Of a stretch of 64,000 bases of DNA, positions 8,377-18,923 are shown piece after piece. The position numbers and the translations under genes were made by a program. Each line of letters opens with the position of its first letter. Positions within the stretch are counted from its first letter, which is position 1. The stretch comes from Pseudomonadota bacterium (GTDB taxonomy: Bacteria > Pseudomonadota > Alphaproteobacteria > Rhizobiales > Rhizobiaceae), in contig JAEYDD010000067.1 of NCBI GenBank assembly GCA_023404095.1, positions 248,001 to 312,000 of the forward strand. Direction: 5' to 3'. Below the pieces are notes generated by a model, which was not told the DNA's origin, did not search any database, and saw only the letters and a list, made by a program, of their open reading frames with translations.

Positions 8377-9459
8377 ATGAAAAAACTACTGACAAATCTC
8401 GCATCCGCCGTCGCGGTCGCCATGGGTGTCGGCGGGGTGACGCTCGTCCTATACGCCTGGGACCTGCCGCCGTTCCAAAGTGAAATGCAGGTCACCGACA
8501 ACGCCTATGTGCGCGGTTCGGTCACGCTGATCAGCCCGCAATTGTCCGGCTACATCGTCGACGTGCCGGTGAAGGACTACGAAACGGTGAAGGCCGGGCA
8601 GGTGCTCGCCCGCCTCGACGACCGCATCTTCCGCCAGAAGGTGGACCAGGCCAGGGCGACGCTCGCCGGCCAGGAGGCTGAACTTGCCAACTCGCTCCAG
8701 CAGGAGCGGGCAGGCCAGGCGAAGATCGGCGCCGGCAAGGCTGCCGTCGACAGCGCCGAATCGGCCCTGCGGCGAGCCAATGAGAACTGGAACCGTGTGG
8801 AGCGCCTGGCGGGCAAGGGCGTCGTTTCCGAAAGCGAGCGGGAGCAGAGCCGCGCGACGCTGGATCAGGCCGAAGCTGCCGTCAGCCAGGCCAAGGCCCA
8901 GGTGGAGGTCGCAAACCAGGACCTCCAGTCGATCATCGTCGGGCGTGACGCGTTGCGGGCGGCGGTCGCCGGTGCCAAGGCGGCGCTCGAGCTAGCCGAG
9001 ATCGATCTGACCAATACACGCATCACCGCACCGCGCGACGGCGTGGTCGGCGAGGTCGGTGTCAAGCTCGGGCAGTACGTGTCGGCCGGAACGCAGCTGA
9101 TGGCAGTGGTGCCGGAGGGCACGTGGATCATCGCCAATTTCAAGGAAACGCAGCTGAGTCGCATTCGCCCCGGTCAGGCGGTAACCTTCACCGTCGATGC
9201 GCTCGACAACGTCCAACTGCGCGGCCATGTCGAGCGGTTCTCCCCGGCCGCCGGCTCGGAATTCAGCATCATCAAGCCTGACAACGCCACCGGCAACTTC
9301 ACCAAGGTCGCCCAGCGCGTTCCGGTGCGCATCTCGATCGACCCCGGCCAGCAGGAGGCGAAGTACCTGGCGCCGGGGCTCTCGGTGGTTGTCCGCACTG
9401 TCGTAGGCGGCGCAACCGATACGGCCGCGGCGGGAGCGGTCGCCCAGCCACAGGGCTGA
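8377..9459 (+). CDS. HlyD/EmrA-type membrane fusion protein of efflux pump
   Basis: This 360-residue protein has one N-terminal membrane segment (about 8-30) and a biotinyl-lipoyl-like domain split by a long alpha-helical hairpin. The first lipoyl half is TDNAYVRGSVTLISPQLSGYIVDVPVKDYETVKAGQVLARLDD. The Ala/Gln/Glu-rich coiled coil covers about 85-205, and the second half is ITAPRDGVVGEVGVKLGQYVSAGTQLMAVVP. The C-terminal beta-barrel domain follows. It is the periplasmic adaptor for the MFS pump upstream and is the last gene of the operon, followed by a strong terminator. Confidence 0.9.
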   Translation: MKKLLTNLASAVAVAMGVGGVTLVLYAWDLPPFQSEMQVTDNAYVRGSVTLISPQLSGYIVDVPVKDYETVKAGQVLARLDDRIFRQKVDQARATLAGQEAELANSLQQERAGQAKIGAGKAAVDSAESALRRANENWNRVERLAGKGVVSESEREQSRATLDQAEAAVSQAKAQVEVANQDLQSIIVGRDALRAAVAGAKAALELAEIDLTNTRITAPRDGVVGEVGVKLGQYVSAGTQLMAVVPEGTWIIANFKETQLSRIRPGQAVTFTVDALDNVQLRGHVERFSPAAGSEFSIIKPDNATGNFTKVAQRVPVRISIDPGQQEAKYLAPGLSVVVRTVVGGATDTAAAGAVAQPQG

Positions 9460-9475
9460 GACACGGCCCCGCAAT

Positions 9476-9514
9476 AAAAAGCCCCGCGCATCGGCAGATG
9501 CGCGGGGCTTTTTT
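9476..9514. terminator. Bidirectional rho-independent terminator
   Basis: An 11-bp perfect stem, GCCCCGCGCAT (9481-9491) with ATGCGCGGGGC (9498-9508), is flanked by AAAAA on the left and TTTTTT on the right. It serves both the efflux operon (plus) and the convergent SDR gene (minus). Confidence 0.9.
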
Positions 9515-9537
9515 GTTGGCCGAATTCCGCCGCGCGG

Positions 9538-10281
9538 TCAGCTCGGCATGTGATAGTCGACGATCTTCTTCTCGCGGACGATGAACAGCTTTCCTGTCTC
9601 GGTCATGTCGGGGCCGACGAGCGGCATGAGCGCCTGCGCCACCTCGGAGGGATGCGGCACGGTCGAGGGATCCTCGCCCGGTATTGCCTGCGCCCGCATC
9701 GCCGTCCGCGTGCCGCCGGGGTCGACGGAGAGGATGCGCAGCGGCGTGCGCTGCGTCTCGCCAGCCCAGGTGCGTGCAAGGGCCTCGACGGCGGCCTTGG
9801 AGGCGGAGTAGGGGCCCCAGAATGGCTTGCACTTGTGTGCGGCGGACGATGACAGGATCAGCGCGCGGCCGGCGTCGGATTTCAGAAGCAGCGGCTCCAC
9901 CGAACGGATCAGCCGCCAGGTGGCGGTGACGTTGATGTTCATCACCTTCTCGAACACCTTGGCCTCGACATGGCCGATCGGCGAGATCGTGCCGAGCACG
10001 CCCGCGTTGGCGATAAGGATGTCGAGCTTGCCCCAGCGCTCGAAGATCGAGCCGCCGAGCTTGTCGATCGCGGCCATGTCGGCAAGGTCGAAGGGCACCA
10101 GCGTGGCGGTGCCGCCGACGGCCTTGATGGCGTCGTCCAGCTCTTCCAGTCCGCCGACCGTGCGCGCGCACGCGATCACGTGCGCGCCGCGCTTGCCGAG
10201 TTCGAGTGCAGTGAAATAGCCGATGCCGCGTGAGGCGCCGGTGACCAGCGCGATCCTGCCCTTCAGATCGATATCCATCAT
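9538..10281 (-). CDS. SDR family oxidoreductase
   Basis: A 247-residue classical short-chain dehydrogenase/reductase. It has the cofactor loop TGASRGIG (14-21), NAG (92-94), active-site Ser in SSS (144-146) and Tyr158-xxx-Lys162 (YSASK). Family members oxidise or reduce alcohols and ketones with NAD(P). The substrate cannot be read from sequence. The C-terminal motif (PGGTRTAMRAQAIPGEDPSTVPHP) resembles a YciK-like group often found near purF in rhizobia. Its start (ATG-ATG) is 97 bp after the purF stop, with a terminator-like hairpin between, so it is probably transcribed separately or by read-through. Confidence 0.85.
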   Translation of the reverse strand: MMDIDLKGRIALVTGASRGIGYFTALELGKRGAHVIACARTVGGLEELDDAIKAVGGTATLVPFDLADMAAIDKLGGSIFERWGKLDILIANAGVLGTISPIGHVEAKVFEKVMNINVTATWRLIRSVEPLLLKSDAGRALILSSSAAHKCKPFWGPYSASKAAVEALARTWAGETQRTPLRILSVDPGGTRTAMRAQAIPGEDPSTVPHPSEVAQALMPLVGPDMTETGKLFIVREKKIVDYHMPS

Positions 10282-10308
10282 GTCCGTCCCATATCGTGCC
10301 GGCCCGAA

Positions 10309-10339
10309 GAAAAGAAAAAGGCCGCGTTACCGCAGCCTT
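10309..10339 (-). terminator. Probable terminator of purF
   Basis: The stem arms are AAGGCCGCG (10318-10326) and CGCAGCCTT (10331-10339), with one mismatch and a 4-nt loop. Read on the minus strand it is followed by TTTTTCTTTTCTT. It sits between the purF stop and the SDR start. Confidence 0.65.
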
Positions 10340-10378
10340 CTAAAGCGTTCGTTCCTAAATGGAAACCGCAACTGCGCC

Positions 10379-11875
10379 TCAGCCGTTGCTGGCAAGCACG
10401 GAAACCTTGCGGCCCATCGTCTCGCCTTCCTTGTCCAGGAGCCGCGTCGGGTAGTCGCCGGTGAAATAGTGATCGGTGAACTGCGGCCGCGCGTCGTTGC
10501 GGTCCTCGCCGCCGACGGCACGGTAGAGGCCGTTGATCGAGAGGAACTCCAGCGAATCCGCGCCGATGTATTTGCACATCGCTTCGAGGCTGTCGTACTG
10601 GTTGGCGATCAGCTTCTCGCGGTCCGGCGTGTCGATGCCGTAGAAATCCGGATAGTAGATCCGCGGGCTTGCCACGCGCAGGTGCACCTCGGTGGCCCCC
10701 GCATCGCGGATCATCTGCACGATCTTCAGCGAGGTCGTGCCGCGCACGATGGAATCGTCGACCAGCACGACGCGCTTGCCCTCGATCATCGCCCGGTTTG
10801 CCGAATGCTTCAGCTTCACGCCGAAGGCGCGGATCTGCTGCGTCGGCTCGATGAAGGTGCGCCCGACATAGTGGTTGCGGATGATGCCGTATTCGAAAGG
10901 AATGCCGCTTTCCTGCGCATAGCCGAGCGCTGCCGGCGTGCCGCCGTCTGGCACGGGAACGACGACGTCGGCCTGGACCGGGGATTCCTTTGCAAGGTTG
11001 ATGCCCATGTTCTTGCGCGCGACATAGACGCTGCGGCCGCCGACCATCGAATCCGGCCGCGCGAAGTAGACGTATTCGAACAGGCAGAGCCGTTCGGGCT
11101 GGCCGGTGCCGGCCTTGCGGGCGTCGATAGAGATGGAGCCATCGGGCTGGATCTCGCAAATGATGACCTCGCCGTTCTCCACGTCGCGGATGAACTTCGC
11201 GCCGATGATGTCGAGTGCGCAGGTTTCGGAAGCGAAGATCGGCTTGCCGTCGAGTTCGCCCATGACCAGCGGGCGGATGCCGATCGGATCGCGCGCGGCG
11301 ATAAGCTTCGTCCGCGTCATCGCCAGCATCGAATAGCCGCCCTCCATCTGGCGGATCGCGTCGATGAAGCGGTCGGCTGTGGAGGTGTAGCGCGAGCGGG
11401 CGATCAGGTGCAGCACGACTTCCGTATCGGAGGTGGACTGACAGATGGCGCCGCCGGCGATCAACTGGCGACGGAGCGTCAGGCCGTTGGTGAAGTTGCC
11501 GTTGTGGGCGATGGCGATACCACCGACTTCAAGCTCGGCAAACAGCGGCTGGACGTTGCGAAGCGCAACCTCGCCCGTGGTGGAATAGCGCGTATGGCCG
11601 ATCGCGATGAAGCCGGGCAGCTTGGCCAGCGTCGCCGGGTCGGTATAGTGGTCGCCGACGAGGCCCATGCGCTTTTCGTTGTGGAACTGCTTGCCGTCGA
11701 AGGTGACGATGCCGGCCGCCTCCTGCCCGCGGTGCTGAAGGGCGTGCAGGCCGAGCGCGGTAAGCGTGGCTGCGTCCGGATGGCCCAGAATGCCGAAGAC
11801 TCCGCACTCTTCATGAAGCGTATCGCCGTCCAGATCGCTGTCGGAACGGTGGGCGGAAACGGATAGTTCGGTCAT
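10379..11875 (-). CDS. purF: Amidophosphoribosyltransferase
   Basis: First committed step of purine synthesis: glutamine plus PRPP gives 5-phosphoribosylamine. In this 498-residue form, a 23-residue propeptide precedes the N-terminal nucleophile Cys24 (HEE-CGVFGILGH), which must be exposed by cleavage for glutaminase activity. The PRPP-binding loop VVLVDDSIVRGTTS is present in the C-terminal phosphoribosyltransferase domain. ATG 11875 (MTELSVSAHRS) is chosen over an in-frame GTG at 11914 because known PurF propeptides are short. It lies downstream of cvpA, the same cvpA-purF pairing as in E. coli. Confidence 0.96.
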   Translation of the reverse strand: MTELSVSAHRSDSDLDGDTLHEECGVFGILGHPDAATLTALGLHALQHRGQEAAGIVTFDGKQFHNEKRMGLVGDHYTDPATLAKLPGFIAIGHTRYSTTGEVALRNVQPLFAELEVGGIAIAHNGNFTNGLTLRRQLIAGGAICQSTSDTEVVLHLIARSRYTSTADRFIDAIRQMEGGYSMLAMTRTKLIAARDPIGIRPLVMGELDGKPIFASETCALDIIGAKFIRDVENGEVIICEIQPDGSISIDARKAGTGQPERLCLFEYVYFARPDSMVGGRSVYVARKNMGINLAKESPVQADVVVPVPDGGTPAALGYAQESGIPFEYGIIRNHYVGRTFIEPTQQIRAFGVKLKHSANRAMIEGKRVVLVDDSIVRGTTSLKIVQMIRDAGATEVHLRVASPRIYYPDFYGIDTPDREKLIANQYDSLEAMCKYIGADSLEFLSINGLYRAVGGEDRNDARPQFTDHYFTGDYPTRLLDKEGETMGRKVSVLASNG

Positions 11876-12029
11876 GTGCTGCAAGCCTTTGATCGGGACG
11901 GTACGGGGTTGCACTTAAGTTCGCTTCGTCCGGTGCCGCGTCGGCCTCATCACCGGAAATGCGTGTGGCGCGGCCCCGAATTCACTTCGCCTGACCGCGA
12001 TGCCTATATGTGTATTCCTTAACGACTTT

Positions 12030-12057
12030 ACCACCGAAGTCCGGAGGCTTCAGTGGT
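12030..12057. other. Hairpin in the cvpA-purF gap
   Basis: The arms ACCACCGAAG (12030-12039) and CTTCAGTGGT (12048-12057) pair with one mismatch around an 8-nt loop. There is no T tract on either side, so it is not a classical terminator. In the 251-bp gap before purF it could be an attenuating or processing structure or a regulator site. Confidence 0.3.
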
Positions 12058-12126
12058 AGCTGTTTTCATCCTACCAGATTTTCGTTGCGGCTGCTCTCGC
12101 GAAAAATGCGGAGCAGCCTTGCATCG

Positions 12127-12753
12127 TCATCCGTTCGTTGCGGGGGCGTCTTCTGCCGGTTCCTCGCCAGTAGCGGGAGCCCGCCCCGTCGTTCCGTCGG
12201 TGCCGTCGGGCGGCGTTTCGGTGCCCTCGGCAGGTGCGCGGCGGCCGAGCAGGCGGTCGCGAATCTCGTTGTCGGCGTTTTCCGGCAGGAGTGCCACCAG
12301 CTTGCTTCCGAGATTGTCGAGCAACGGCTTGGACTTTGCGCTCTCGATCCAGCTTGGGCGCTGCTGGGGTGCGACCAGCCAGTTGAAGAACAGCATGGCG
12401 ACGACCACGAGCAGGATGCCGCGCGCCGCCCCGAACAGGAAGCCCAGCGTTCGGTCGAGCGCGCCGATGCGGCTGTCGATGATGAAGTCGGCAATGCGCA
12501 TGGTGATGAAGGAGATCACGATAAGCGCGACCAGGAAGACGACGCCGGCCGAGCCGATGATCGCGACGGTGTCGCTTGTCGTGTACTCCTTCGCATAGGG
12601 AACGAGCAAGGGATAGAGGAAGTAGGCGGCAGCGGCGGCTCCCACCCAGCTTGCGACTGACAGGACCTCGCGCGAGAAGCCGCGCACCATCGCAAGCACT
12701 GCCGAAAACAGCGCAACGCCGATGACGATGCCGTCGAGAAGTGTGATGGGCAT
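12127..12753 (-). CDS. cvpA: CvpA family membrane protein
   Basis: The protein (208 residues from ATG 12753, MPITLLDGIVIGV) has about four hydrophobic segments in its first 125 residues, the CvpA fold. A Pro/Thr/Ala-rich tail of about 60 residues follows (RRAPAEGTETPPDGTDGTTGRAPATGEEP) and is probably disordered. CvpA proteins are needed for colicin V production and envelope homeostasis in enterics. An upstream in-frame GTG (12774) is rejected because the ATG has GGAG upstream and gives the family N-terminus. It sits between radA and purF. Confidence 0.9.
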   Translation of the reverse strand: MPITLLDGIVIGVALFSAVLAMVRGFSREVLSVASWVGAAAAAYFLYPLLVPYAKEYTTSDTVAIIGSAGVVFLVALIVISFITMRIADFIIDSRIGALDRTLGFLFGAARGILLVVVAMLFFNWLVAPQQRPSWIESAKSKPLLDNLGSKLVALLPENADNEIRDRLLGRRAPAEGTETPPDGTDGTTGRAPATGEEPAEDAPATNG

Positions 12754-12910
12754 GTTTGTCTTACTCCAGACCACAAATGTCTATCGACCCGGGCGCGAAT
12801 TGCATCGGCACCTTAGCCGATCGCGTCAGCGGCGTCTCAATTCGGTTCATCGGCAACGAACTGTTTCCACAAAGCTTTGCCTATTTCGCGGCCGGCTTGC
12901 CGCTTGCGCA

Positions 12911-14313
<1,403 letters not shown>

Positions 14314-14314
<1 letters not shown>

Positions 14315-14625
14315 CAGGTCTCGCTTTCGGTGAAGTCGTCCGGCGACAGGCTCTGCTGGCCGTGAAGGATGCGGATGATATGGAGATCAGAATCGGTCAG
14401 CCGGAAATACACCGCCCGATCGCGATAAGCAAAGGATCGCAAACCCGGGCTGACTTCGCGCCGATCGATCCCGGTCAGGCCGAGATCGGCGAGGTCAAGC
14501 ATCTTCGCATGCACGTCGAGAACGAATCGGTCGGCGGCGAGCGGGTCCTGATGGGCGATGTAGCGATGAATGGCACGCAGATCGGCGCGCGCCGTCGTGG
14601 TATAGGCGACCCGGCGGCGCTTAAT
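14314..14625 (-). CDS. RelE/ParE-like toxin, with a non-standard ATT start or a truncated N-terminus
   Basis: The open frame gives 103 residues if it begins at ATT (14623-14625), which overlaps the antitoxin TAA stop (ATTAA). The sequence has the ParE pattern: RRVAYTTTARADLRAIHRYIA at the N-terminus, then GLRSFAYRDRAVYFRL and LHIIRILHGQQ at the C-terminus. ParE toxins inhibit gyrase and RelE toxins cut mRNA; I cannot say which applies. No ATG, GTG or TTG occurs in this frame before GTG 14514, which would leave only 66 residues and lose the N-terminal helices. ATT is an allowed but rare bacterial initiator. The toxin may therefore be very weakly translated or defective. Its TGA overlaps the radA ATG. 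Confidence 0.65.
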
Positions 14626-14887
14626 GGCCGGACTCCGACCGGCGGACGATGTCTTCCAGCAGGCTCTCGGCAGTGTCGTATTCGTGGAAGCGGCCGGCGT
14701 CGATGTCGGCGTCCCCCTCCGCGATCAGCCGCCGCAGTTCGCTGAGCTGCAGTTCGTCGCGCTCCAGCAGGCGAAGGCCCGCGCGCACGACCTCGCTGGC
14801 ATTGTTGTAGCGCCCCGAGCTGACCTGTTCGTCGATGAACGCCTCGAAATGTTCACCGACGACGATGGATTTCTTTGCGTTTGACAT
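14621..14887 (-). CDS. ParD-type antitoxin, ribbon-helix-helix
   Basis: An 88-residue protein with an N-terminal ribbon-helix-helix DNA-binding region (KKSIVVGEHFEAFIDEQVSSGRYNNASEVVRAGLRLLE) typical of type II ParD antitoxins. A charged C-terminal tail (about 50-88) would bind and neutralise the toxin. The start is firm: GCGGAGG precedes ATG 14887 on the minus strand. It stands 49 bp upstream of the alr stop side, between alr and radA, and would autoregulate the pair. Family membership is judged by motif only. Confidence 0.82.
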   Translation of the reverse strand: MSNAKKSIVVGEHFEAFIDEQVSSGRYNNASEVVRAGLRLLERDELQLSELRRLIAEGDADIDAGRFHEYDTAESLLEDIVRRSESGH

Positions 14888-14936
14888 GTCGACCTCCGCT
14901 GCACTCCCTCAGACTAACACAAGGTGAGAACAGTTC

Positions 14937-16112
14937 CTACCGTGCCTCGATATAGTCGCGGCGGTAGCGGGCGCCGAGGCTGGTCAGCAGCACGTAGTCG
15001 ATCGTGCCGCCGGCCTTGGCGACGGTTTCGATCGGCATGTGTCGGCCGAACAGCTCGATGAAGTCCCCCGGGCGGACGGAGCCTGCAGGAAGGTCGGTCA
15101 CGTCGAAATGGCTGAGGTCCATGGTGACCCGGCCGATCAGCGGCACATGGCGCCCGTGCAGGTATCCCTTCGCCCCGGAACTGACCGTCTGGCGCAGCGG
15201 CACACCGGCGCCGGACAGGCTACGCAGATAGCCGTCTGCGTAGCCGATGGCGGCAACCGCGATGCGGCTGTCGCGGGAAAGCACCGCGGTGGCGCCGTAG
15301 CTCACGCCTTCGCCGATCTTCGCTTCGCGCACCAGCAGAATCCGGGCTTCGGCTGTCACGACCGGCTTCATGGGGTTCGGCTCGCCGTTAACGGCAGCAC
15401 CGCCATAGACGGAAATGCCGGGCCGGGTCAGGTCAAAATGGAAATCCTCGCCGAGGAAGACGCCGGCCGAATTGGCAAGGCTCGCCTCGACCCCGTCGAA
15501 GGCGCGCGTGGCGGCGCGGAACCGGTCGAGCTGCATCCGGTTCATCGGGTGCAGCGGATCGTCGCCGCAGGCGAGATGGCTGAGAATCAGCACCGGGGAA
15601 AAGCTTGCCGGTCGCGCGGGATCGTGCGCCAGCGCCAGCGCCTCGCCGGGCGACAGCCCCAGCCTGTTCATGCCGGTGTCGACCTGCAGGGCGCACGGAT
15701 AGTCGCCGCGCTCGGCGATCGCCGCCATGAAGACGGCGAGTTGCTCGCTGGAAGCGATGACGGGAACGAGATCGTGTTCGAAGAAAAGTTCCTCCGATCC
15801 GGCCCACATGCCCGAGAGAATGAAGATGCGGCCGTCCGGGACGGTCGGCCGCAATGCCCGGCCTTCCGCCGGCGTCGCCACGAAGAAGTCGCGCGCTCCG
15901 GCCCGGTAGAGCGTTCGCGCCGCAGGTTCCAGCCCGATCCCGTAGGCATCGGCCTTGAGCACCGCTGCTGTTCTTGCCTTGCCGGATTTCTTTGCCATCA
16001 GGCGCCAGTTGTCGGCAAGGGACTGGAGATCGACGGTCAGTCTCGCAGCTTCTTCGCCGATCTGGCCGGCAGGAGAGGACGAGATGGAGGATGCGTCGGC
16101 ACTGTTCGTCAT
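14937..16112 (-). CDS. alr: Alanine racemase
   Basis: PLP enzyme that makes D-alanine for peptidoglycan. From ATG 16112 it has 391 residues. The PLP lysine is Lys53 in AAVLKADAYGIG; the second catalytic residue, Tyr, lies in GEGVSYGATAVL; and the C-terminal domain has the HGRHVPLIGRVTMD metal/substrate region. The N-terminal extension of about 24 residues (MTNSADASSISSSPAGQIG) is Ser/Ala-rich. An in-frame TTG at 16127 would add five residues and is less likely. It lies downstream of dnaB, separated by a plus-strand gene. Confidence 0.94.
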   Translation of the reverse strand: MTNSADASSISSSPAGQIGEEAARLTVDLQSLADNWRLMAKKSGKARTAAVLKADAYGIGLEPAARTLYRAGARDFFVATPAEGRALRPTVPDGRIFILSGMWAGSEELFFEHDLVPVIASSEQLAVFMAAIAERGDYPCALQVDTGMNRLGLSPGEALALAHDPARPASFSPVLILSHLACGDDPLHPMNRMQLDRFRAATRAFDGVEASLANSAGVFLGEDFHFDLTRPGISVYGGAAVNGEPNPMKPVVTAEARILLVREAKIGEGVSYGATAVLSRDSRIAVAAIGYADGYLRSLSGAGVPLRQTVSSGAKGYLHGRHVPLIGRVTMDLSHFDVTDLPAGSVRPGDFIELFGRHMPIETVAKAGGTIDYVLLTSLGARYRRDYIEAR

Positions 16113-16324
16113 GTCTCTGGAATACAAGGTCCGGCATTCCGCAGCAACAGCCTTGAGGGGCAGAGGTGGGTATTCATCGGGGCAGCGCCGCAGAACGACA
16201 AACGGGGGATGCGTTGTTCGCCACCTTCGTTCCCGGTTGCACCCGAGGTGTGGATGTGGGTTGTTTGGAAACGGGATTCTCTTCGCTGCGAGAACCGACG
16301 ACGTATTGAACTAGAGCCTGTCCG

Positions 16325-16930
16325 ATGAACAAATTTCTCGCCACAGGGGTGATGGCCTTCACGATCTTTGCCACGCCGCTTCAGGCACCACGGGCGAACG
16401 ATGCCGTCGCCCCCGCTTCGATCCACGTCCGCCACGCCTATGCGACGCTGCTTGGCCTCGATCTGGAAGGGGAGGAGCCCGTCACGGACGGAGAGACAGA
16501 CGTCTATCGTAGCTCGCCCGACAGTGCACAGGCTCCGCGTATGGTCACGCGCCTGGAAGTCAGCGGCAACGCCTGCCTCGTACGCACAACATCCGCGCTG
16601 CAATCGCCGGGCGGCTGGGCGGTGCTGTCGCTGACGCGCGTGGACCTGCGCAAGGTCGAACACGCTGTGGCCTACGCTTCGGTGGACGACCTGATTGCGG
16701 ACCACAATCCGCTGGCGCCCGCCGACCCCGGCGCGCGCCAAATGGTGCTGGAAGGCCGTGGATTGAGCTGCACCACGCGCATTTCCCTCGACGGCGCCTC
16801 CAGAGGTGCGGCCAGTGCCTGCGAGGACCGCCTGGATATATCGATGATCGATGACCAGCAGGCCGCGCGCGTTCGCGCGGCGCTGGACCTGATGGGGCGA
16901 AAGTGCGGCATTGAGGCCGTTCTCCGCTAG
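16325..16930 (+). CDS. Hypothetical secreted protein
   Basis: A 201-residue protein that I do not recognise. Residues 1-24 (MNKFLATGVMAFTIFATPLQAPRA) form a likely signal peptide. The mature part has four Cys: two spaced ones in the middle (GNACLVRTTS, RGLSCTTRIS) and two near the end (SACEDRLDIS, GRKCGIEAVLR). These could form periplasmic disulfides. It is on the strand opposite to dnaB and alr and interrupts that series. The ribosome site is weak. Its composition is like its neighbours, so recent transfer is not obvious. Confidence 0.65.
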   Translation: MNKFLATGVMAFTIFATPLQAPRANDAVAPASIHVRHAYATLLGLDLEGEEPVTDGETDVYRSSPDSAQAPRMVTRLEVSGNACLVRTTSALQSPGGWAVLSLTRVDLRKVEHAVAYASVDDLIADHNPLAPADPGARQMVLEGRGLSCTTRISLDGASRGAASACEDRLDISMIDDQQAARVRAALDLMGRKCGIEAVLR

Positions 16931-17000
16931 CGGGCAGGCGACGCCGCGCCGCGTCCCTGCTGCCGGGGCCGTTCAGCCGCTTGCGAGCGGGGCGCGGTTC

Positions 17001-18503
17001 TCAGTGTTCCTCGTACTGCGAGAACGAGGGGTCTGCCAGATCGGCGAAGCGGGTGAATTCGGACTGGAAGGCGAGCTTCACCGTGCCGGTCGGTCCGTGA
17101 CGCTGCTTGGCGATGATCACGTCGGCGGTGCCCTTCACCTGCTCCATCTTCATCTTCCACTCTTCGTACTTCGGATCGAACTCGTCGCGCGGCTCGAGGT
17201 TCTTCACGTAGTATTCTTCGCGGAACACGAACAGCACGACGTCGGCGTCCTGCTCGATCGAGCCCGATTCGCGAAGGTCGGAGAGCTGCGGCCGCTTGTC
17301 CTCGCGGCTTTCGACACCGCGTGAAAGCTGTGAAAGCGCGATGATCGGGACGTTCAGTTCCTTGCCCAGCGCCTTCAGGCCGGTGGTGATCTGGGTGATT
17401 TCCTGCACGCGGTTGTCACTGGATTTGCCCGATCCGGTCATGAGCTGGATGTAGTCCACGACGAGGCAATCGAGGCCACGCTGGCGCTTCAGGCGGCGGG
17501 CGCGGGCGGAAAGCTGGGCAATCGAGATGCCACCAGTCTGGTCGATGTAGAGCGGCACCTTCTGCATCATTTGGCTGCAGGCGACGAGCTTTTCGAAATC
17601 GGCCTCGGAGATATCGCCGCGGCGGATCTTCGAAGACGAAACTTCCGTCTGCTCGGAGATGATACGGGTGGCGAGCTGTTCGGAGGACATTTCGAGCGAG
17701 TAGAAGCCGACGACGCCGCCGTTCTTTGCCTTGAACGACCCGTCAGGCTGCACCTCCGGCTCATAGGCGGCAGCGATGTTGTAGGCGATGTTGGTGGCAA
17801 GCGAGGTCTTGCCCATGCCGGGACGGCCAGCGAGCACGATCAAGTCCGAGCGCTGCAGGCCGCCCATGCGGGCGTCGAGCGAGTGGATGCCGGTGGAAAT
17901 GCCCGACAGCGAACCGTCGCGCTCGAAGGCCTGGCCGGCCATGTCGATCGCGAGTGCCACCGCATCGTTGAACGACTGGAATCCGCCGTCGTAGCGGCCG
18001 GTTTCCGCCAGTTCGAACAGACGCCGCTCGGCGTCCTCGATCTGGTTCTGCGGCGGCATGTCGAGCGGGGCGTCATAGGCGATGTTGACCATGTCCTCGC
18101 CGATGGTGATCAGCGAGCGGCGCAGGGCCAGATCGTAGATGGCGCGGCCATAGTCTTCTGCGTTGATGATCGTCACCGCCTCGGCTGCAAGCCGTGCGAG
18201 GTATTGCGGTATCGTCAGGTCGCCGACGCGGCCGTCGGCCGGCAGATGCGTCTTCAGCGTGATCGTCGTCGCGATCTTGCCCATGCGGATCGTATCGCCG
18301 GCCAGCTCGAAGATCTTCCGGTGCAGCGGCTCGTTGAAATGGATCGGCTTGAGAAAGTCCGAGACGCGGTAATAGGCGTCGTTGTTGACCAGGATGGCGC
18401 CCAGAAGCGCCTGCTCCGCCTCGATGTTGCTCGGCGCCTCGCGATGGTGCACTCCAAGGTCGTCGCGGCCCGGACTGGCAAGCTTACGTACGGCGTCGTT
18501 CAT
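17001..18503 (-). CDS. dnaB: Replicative DNA helicase
   Basis: The hexameric helicase that unwinds DNA ahead of the replication fork. This 500-residue protein has an N-terminal DnaG-interacting helical domain (about 20-125) and a RecA-like C-terminal domain with Walker A GRPGMGKTS (226-234). It also shows CLVVDYIQLM (Walker B) and ALSQLSRGVESR. Length and motifs match the family. GGGAG lies upstream of the ATG. It converges with the hypothetical gene at 16325-16930. Confidence 0.97.
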   Translation of the reverse strand: MNDAVRKLASPGRDDLGVHHREAPSNIEAEQALLGAILVNNDAYYRVSDFLKPIHFNEPLHRKIFELAGDTIRMGKIATTITLKTHLPADGRVGDLTIPQYLARLAAEAVTIINAEDYGRAIYDLALRRSLITIGEDMVNIAYDAPLDMPPQNQIEDAERRLFELAETGRYDGGFQSFNDAVALAIDMAGQAFERDGSLSGISTGIHSLDARMGGLQRSDLIVLAGRPGMGKTSLATNIAYNIAAAYEPEVQPDGSFKAKNGGVVGFYSLEMSSEQLATRIISEQTEVSSSKIRRGDISEADFEKLVACSQMMQKVPLYIDQTGGISIAQLSARARRLKRQRGLDCLVVDYIQLMTGSGKSSDNRVQEITQITTGLKALGKELNVPIIALSQLSRGVESREDKRPQLSDLRESGSIEQDADVVLFVFREEYYVKNLEPRDEFDPKYEEWKMKMEQVKGTADVIIAKQRHGPTGTVKLAFQSEFTRFADLADPSFSQYEEH

Positions 18504-18923
18504 CTGGCCCGAATCTCCCGAATCCCATTTGCAGTGAAGTCCCTGCTTTCAACCGGGGTGGCGCACGGGTCAAGCGTCGTCTTCATGCGGGGCGACGGCA
18601 GCGCGACACCGAATCAGTCTTGGACACAGTCTTCGACCTTTCCACAGCCGCTCCATTGCGCAAAGGCCACAGAGGCGAAAAATTGCCCCCGTTCAGAGAT
18701 AAACCGCGGCAGCGTGCTTGACGAAGAGTCAGGGAGATTCGCGCAGTCCGGGCTGCGGCACGGTGAGGATGTTTGCCTTGCTGTCGCGCTTGGCGGCGTC
18801 CCTTTCAGGGGCGCCACTGACGACGGCCGCTCCCGCGCCGTGCTCCAGTGCGCTCACTGCAGCCAGCCAAGCCCGAACCCGTGACCTGAAGCGGCCGGCG
18901 CGCGGCGGCACCGGCCGAATCGT
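18504..18923. other. 420-bp intergenic region upstream of dnaB
   Basis: It lies between the end of the cfa-like gene and the dnaB start, both on the minus strand. It should carry the dnaB promoter and the 3' end of the upstream transcript. The short open frames here lack ribosome sites and familiar sequence. I see no convincing terminator, tRNA or small RNA. Confidence 0.5.

Noticed and set aside
10223..11866. 547-codon plus-strand frame over purF
   Set aside because: Shadow of purF; the real gene has the N-terminal Cys and PRPP loop on the minus strand.
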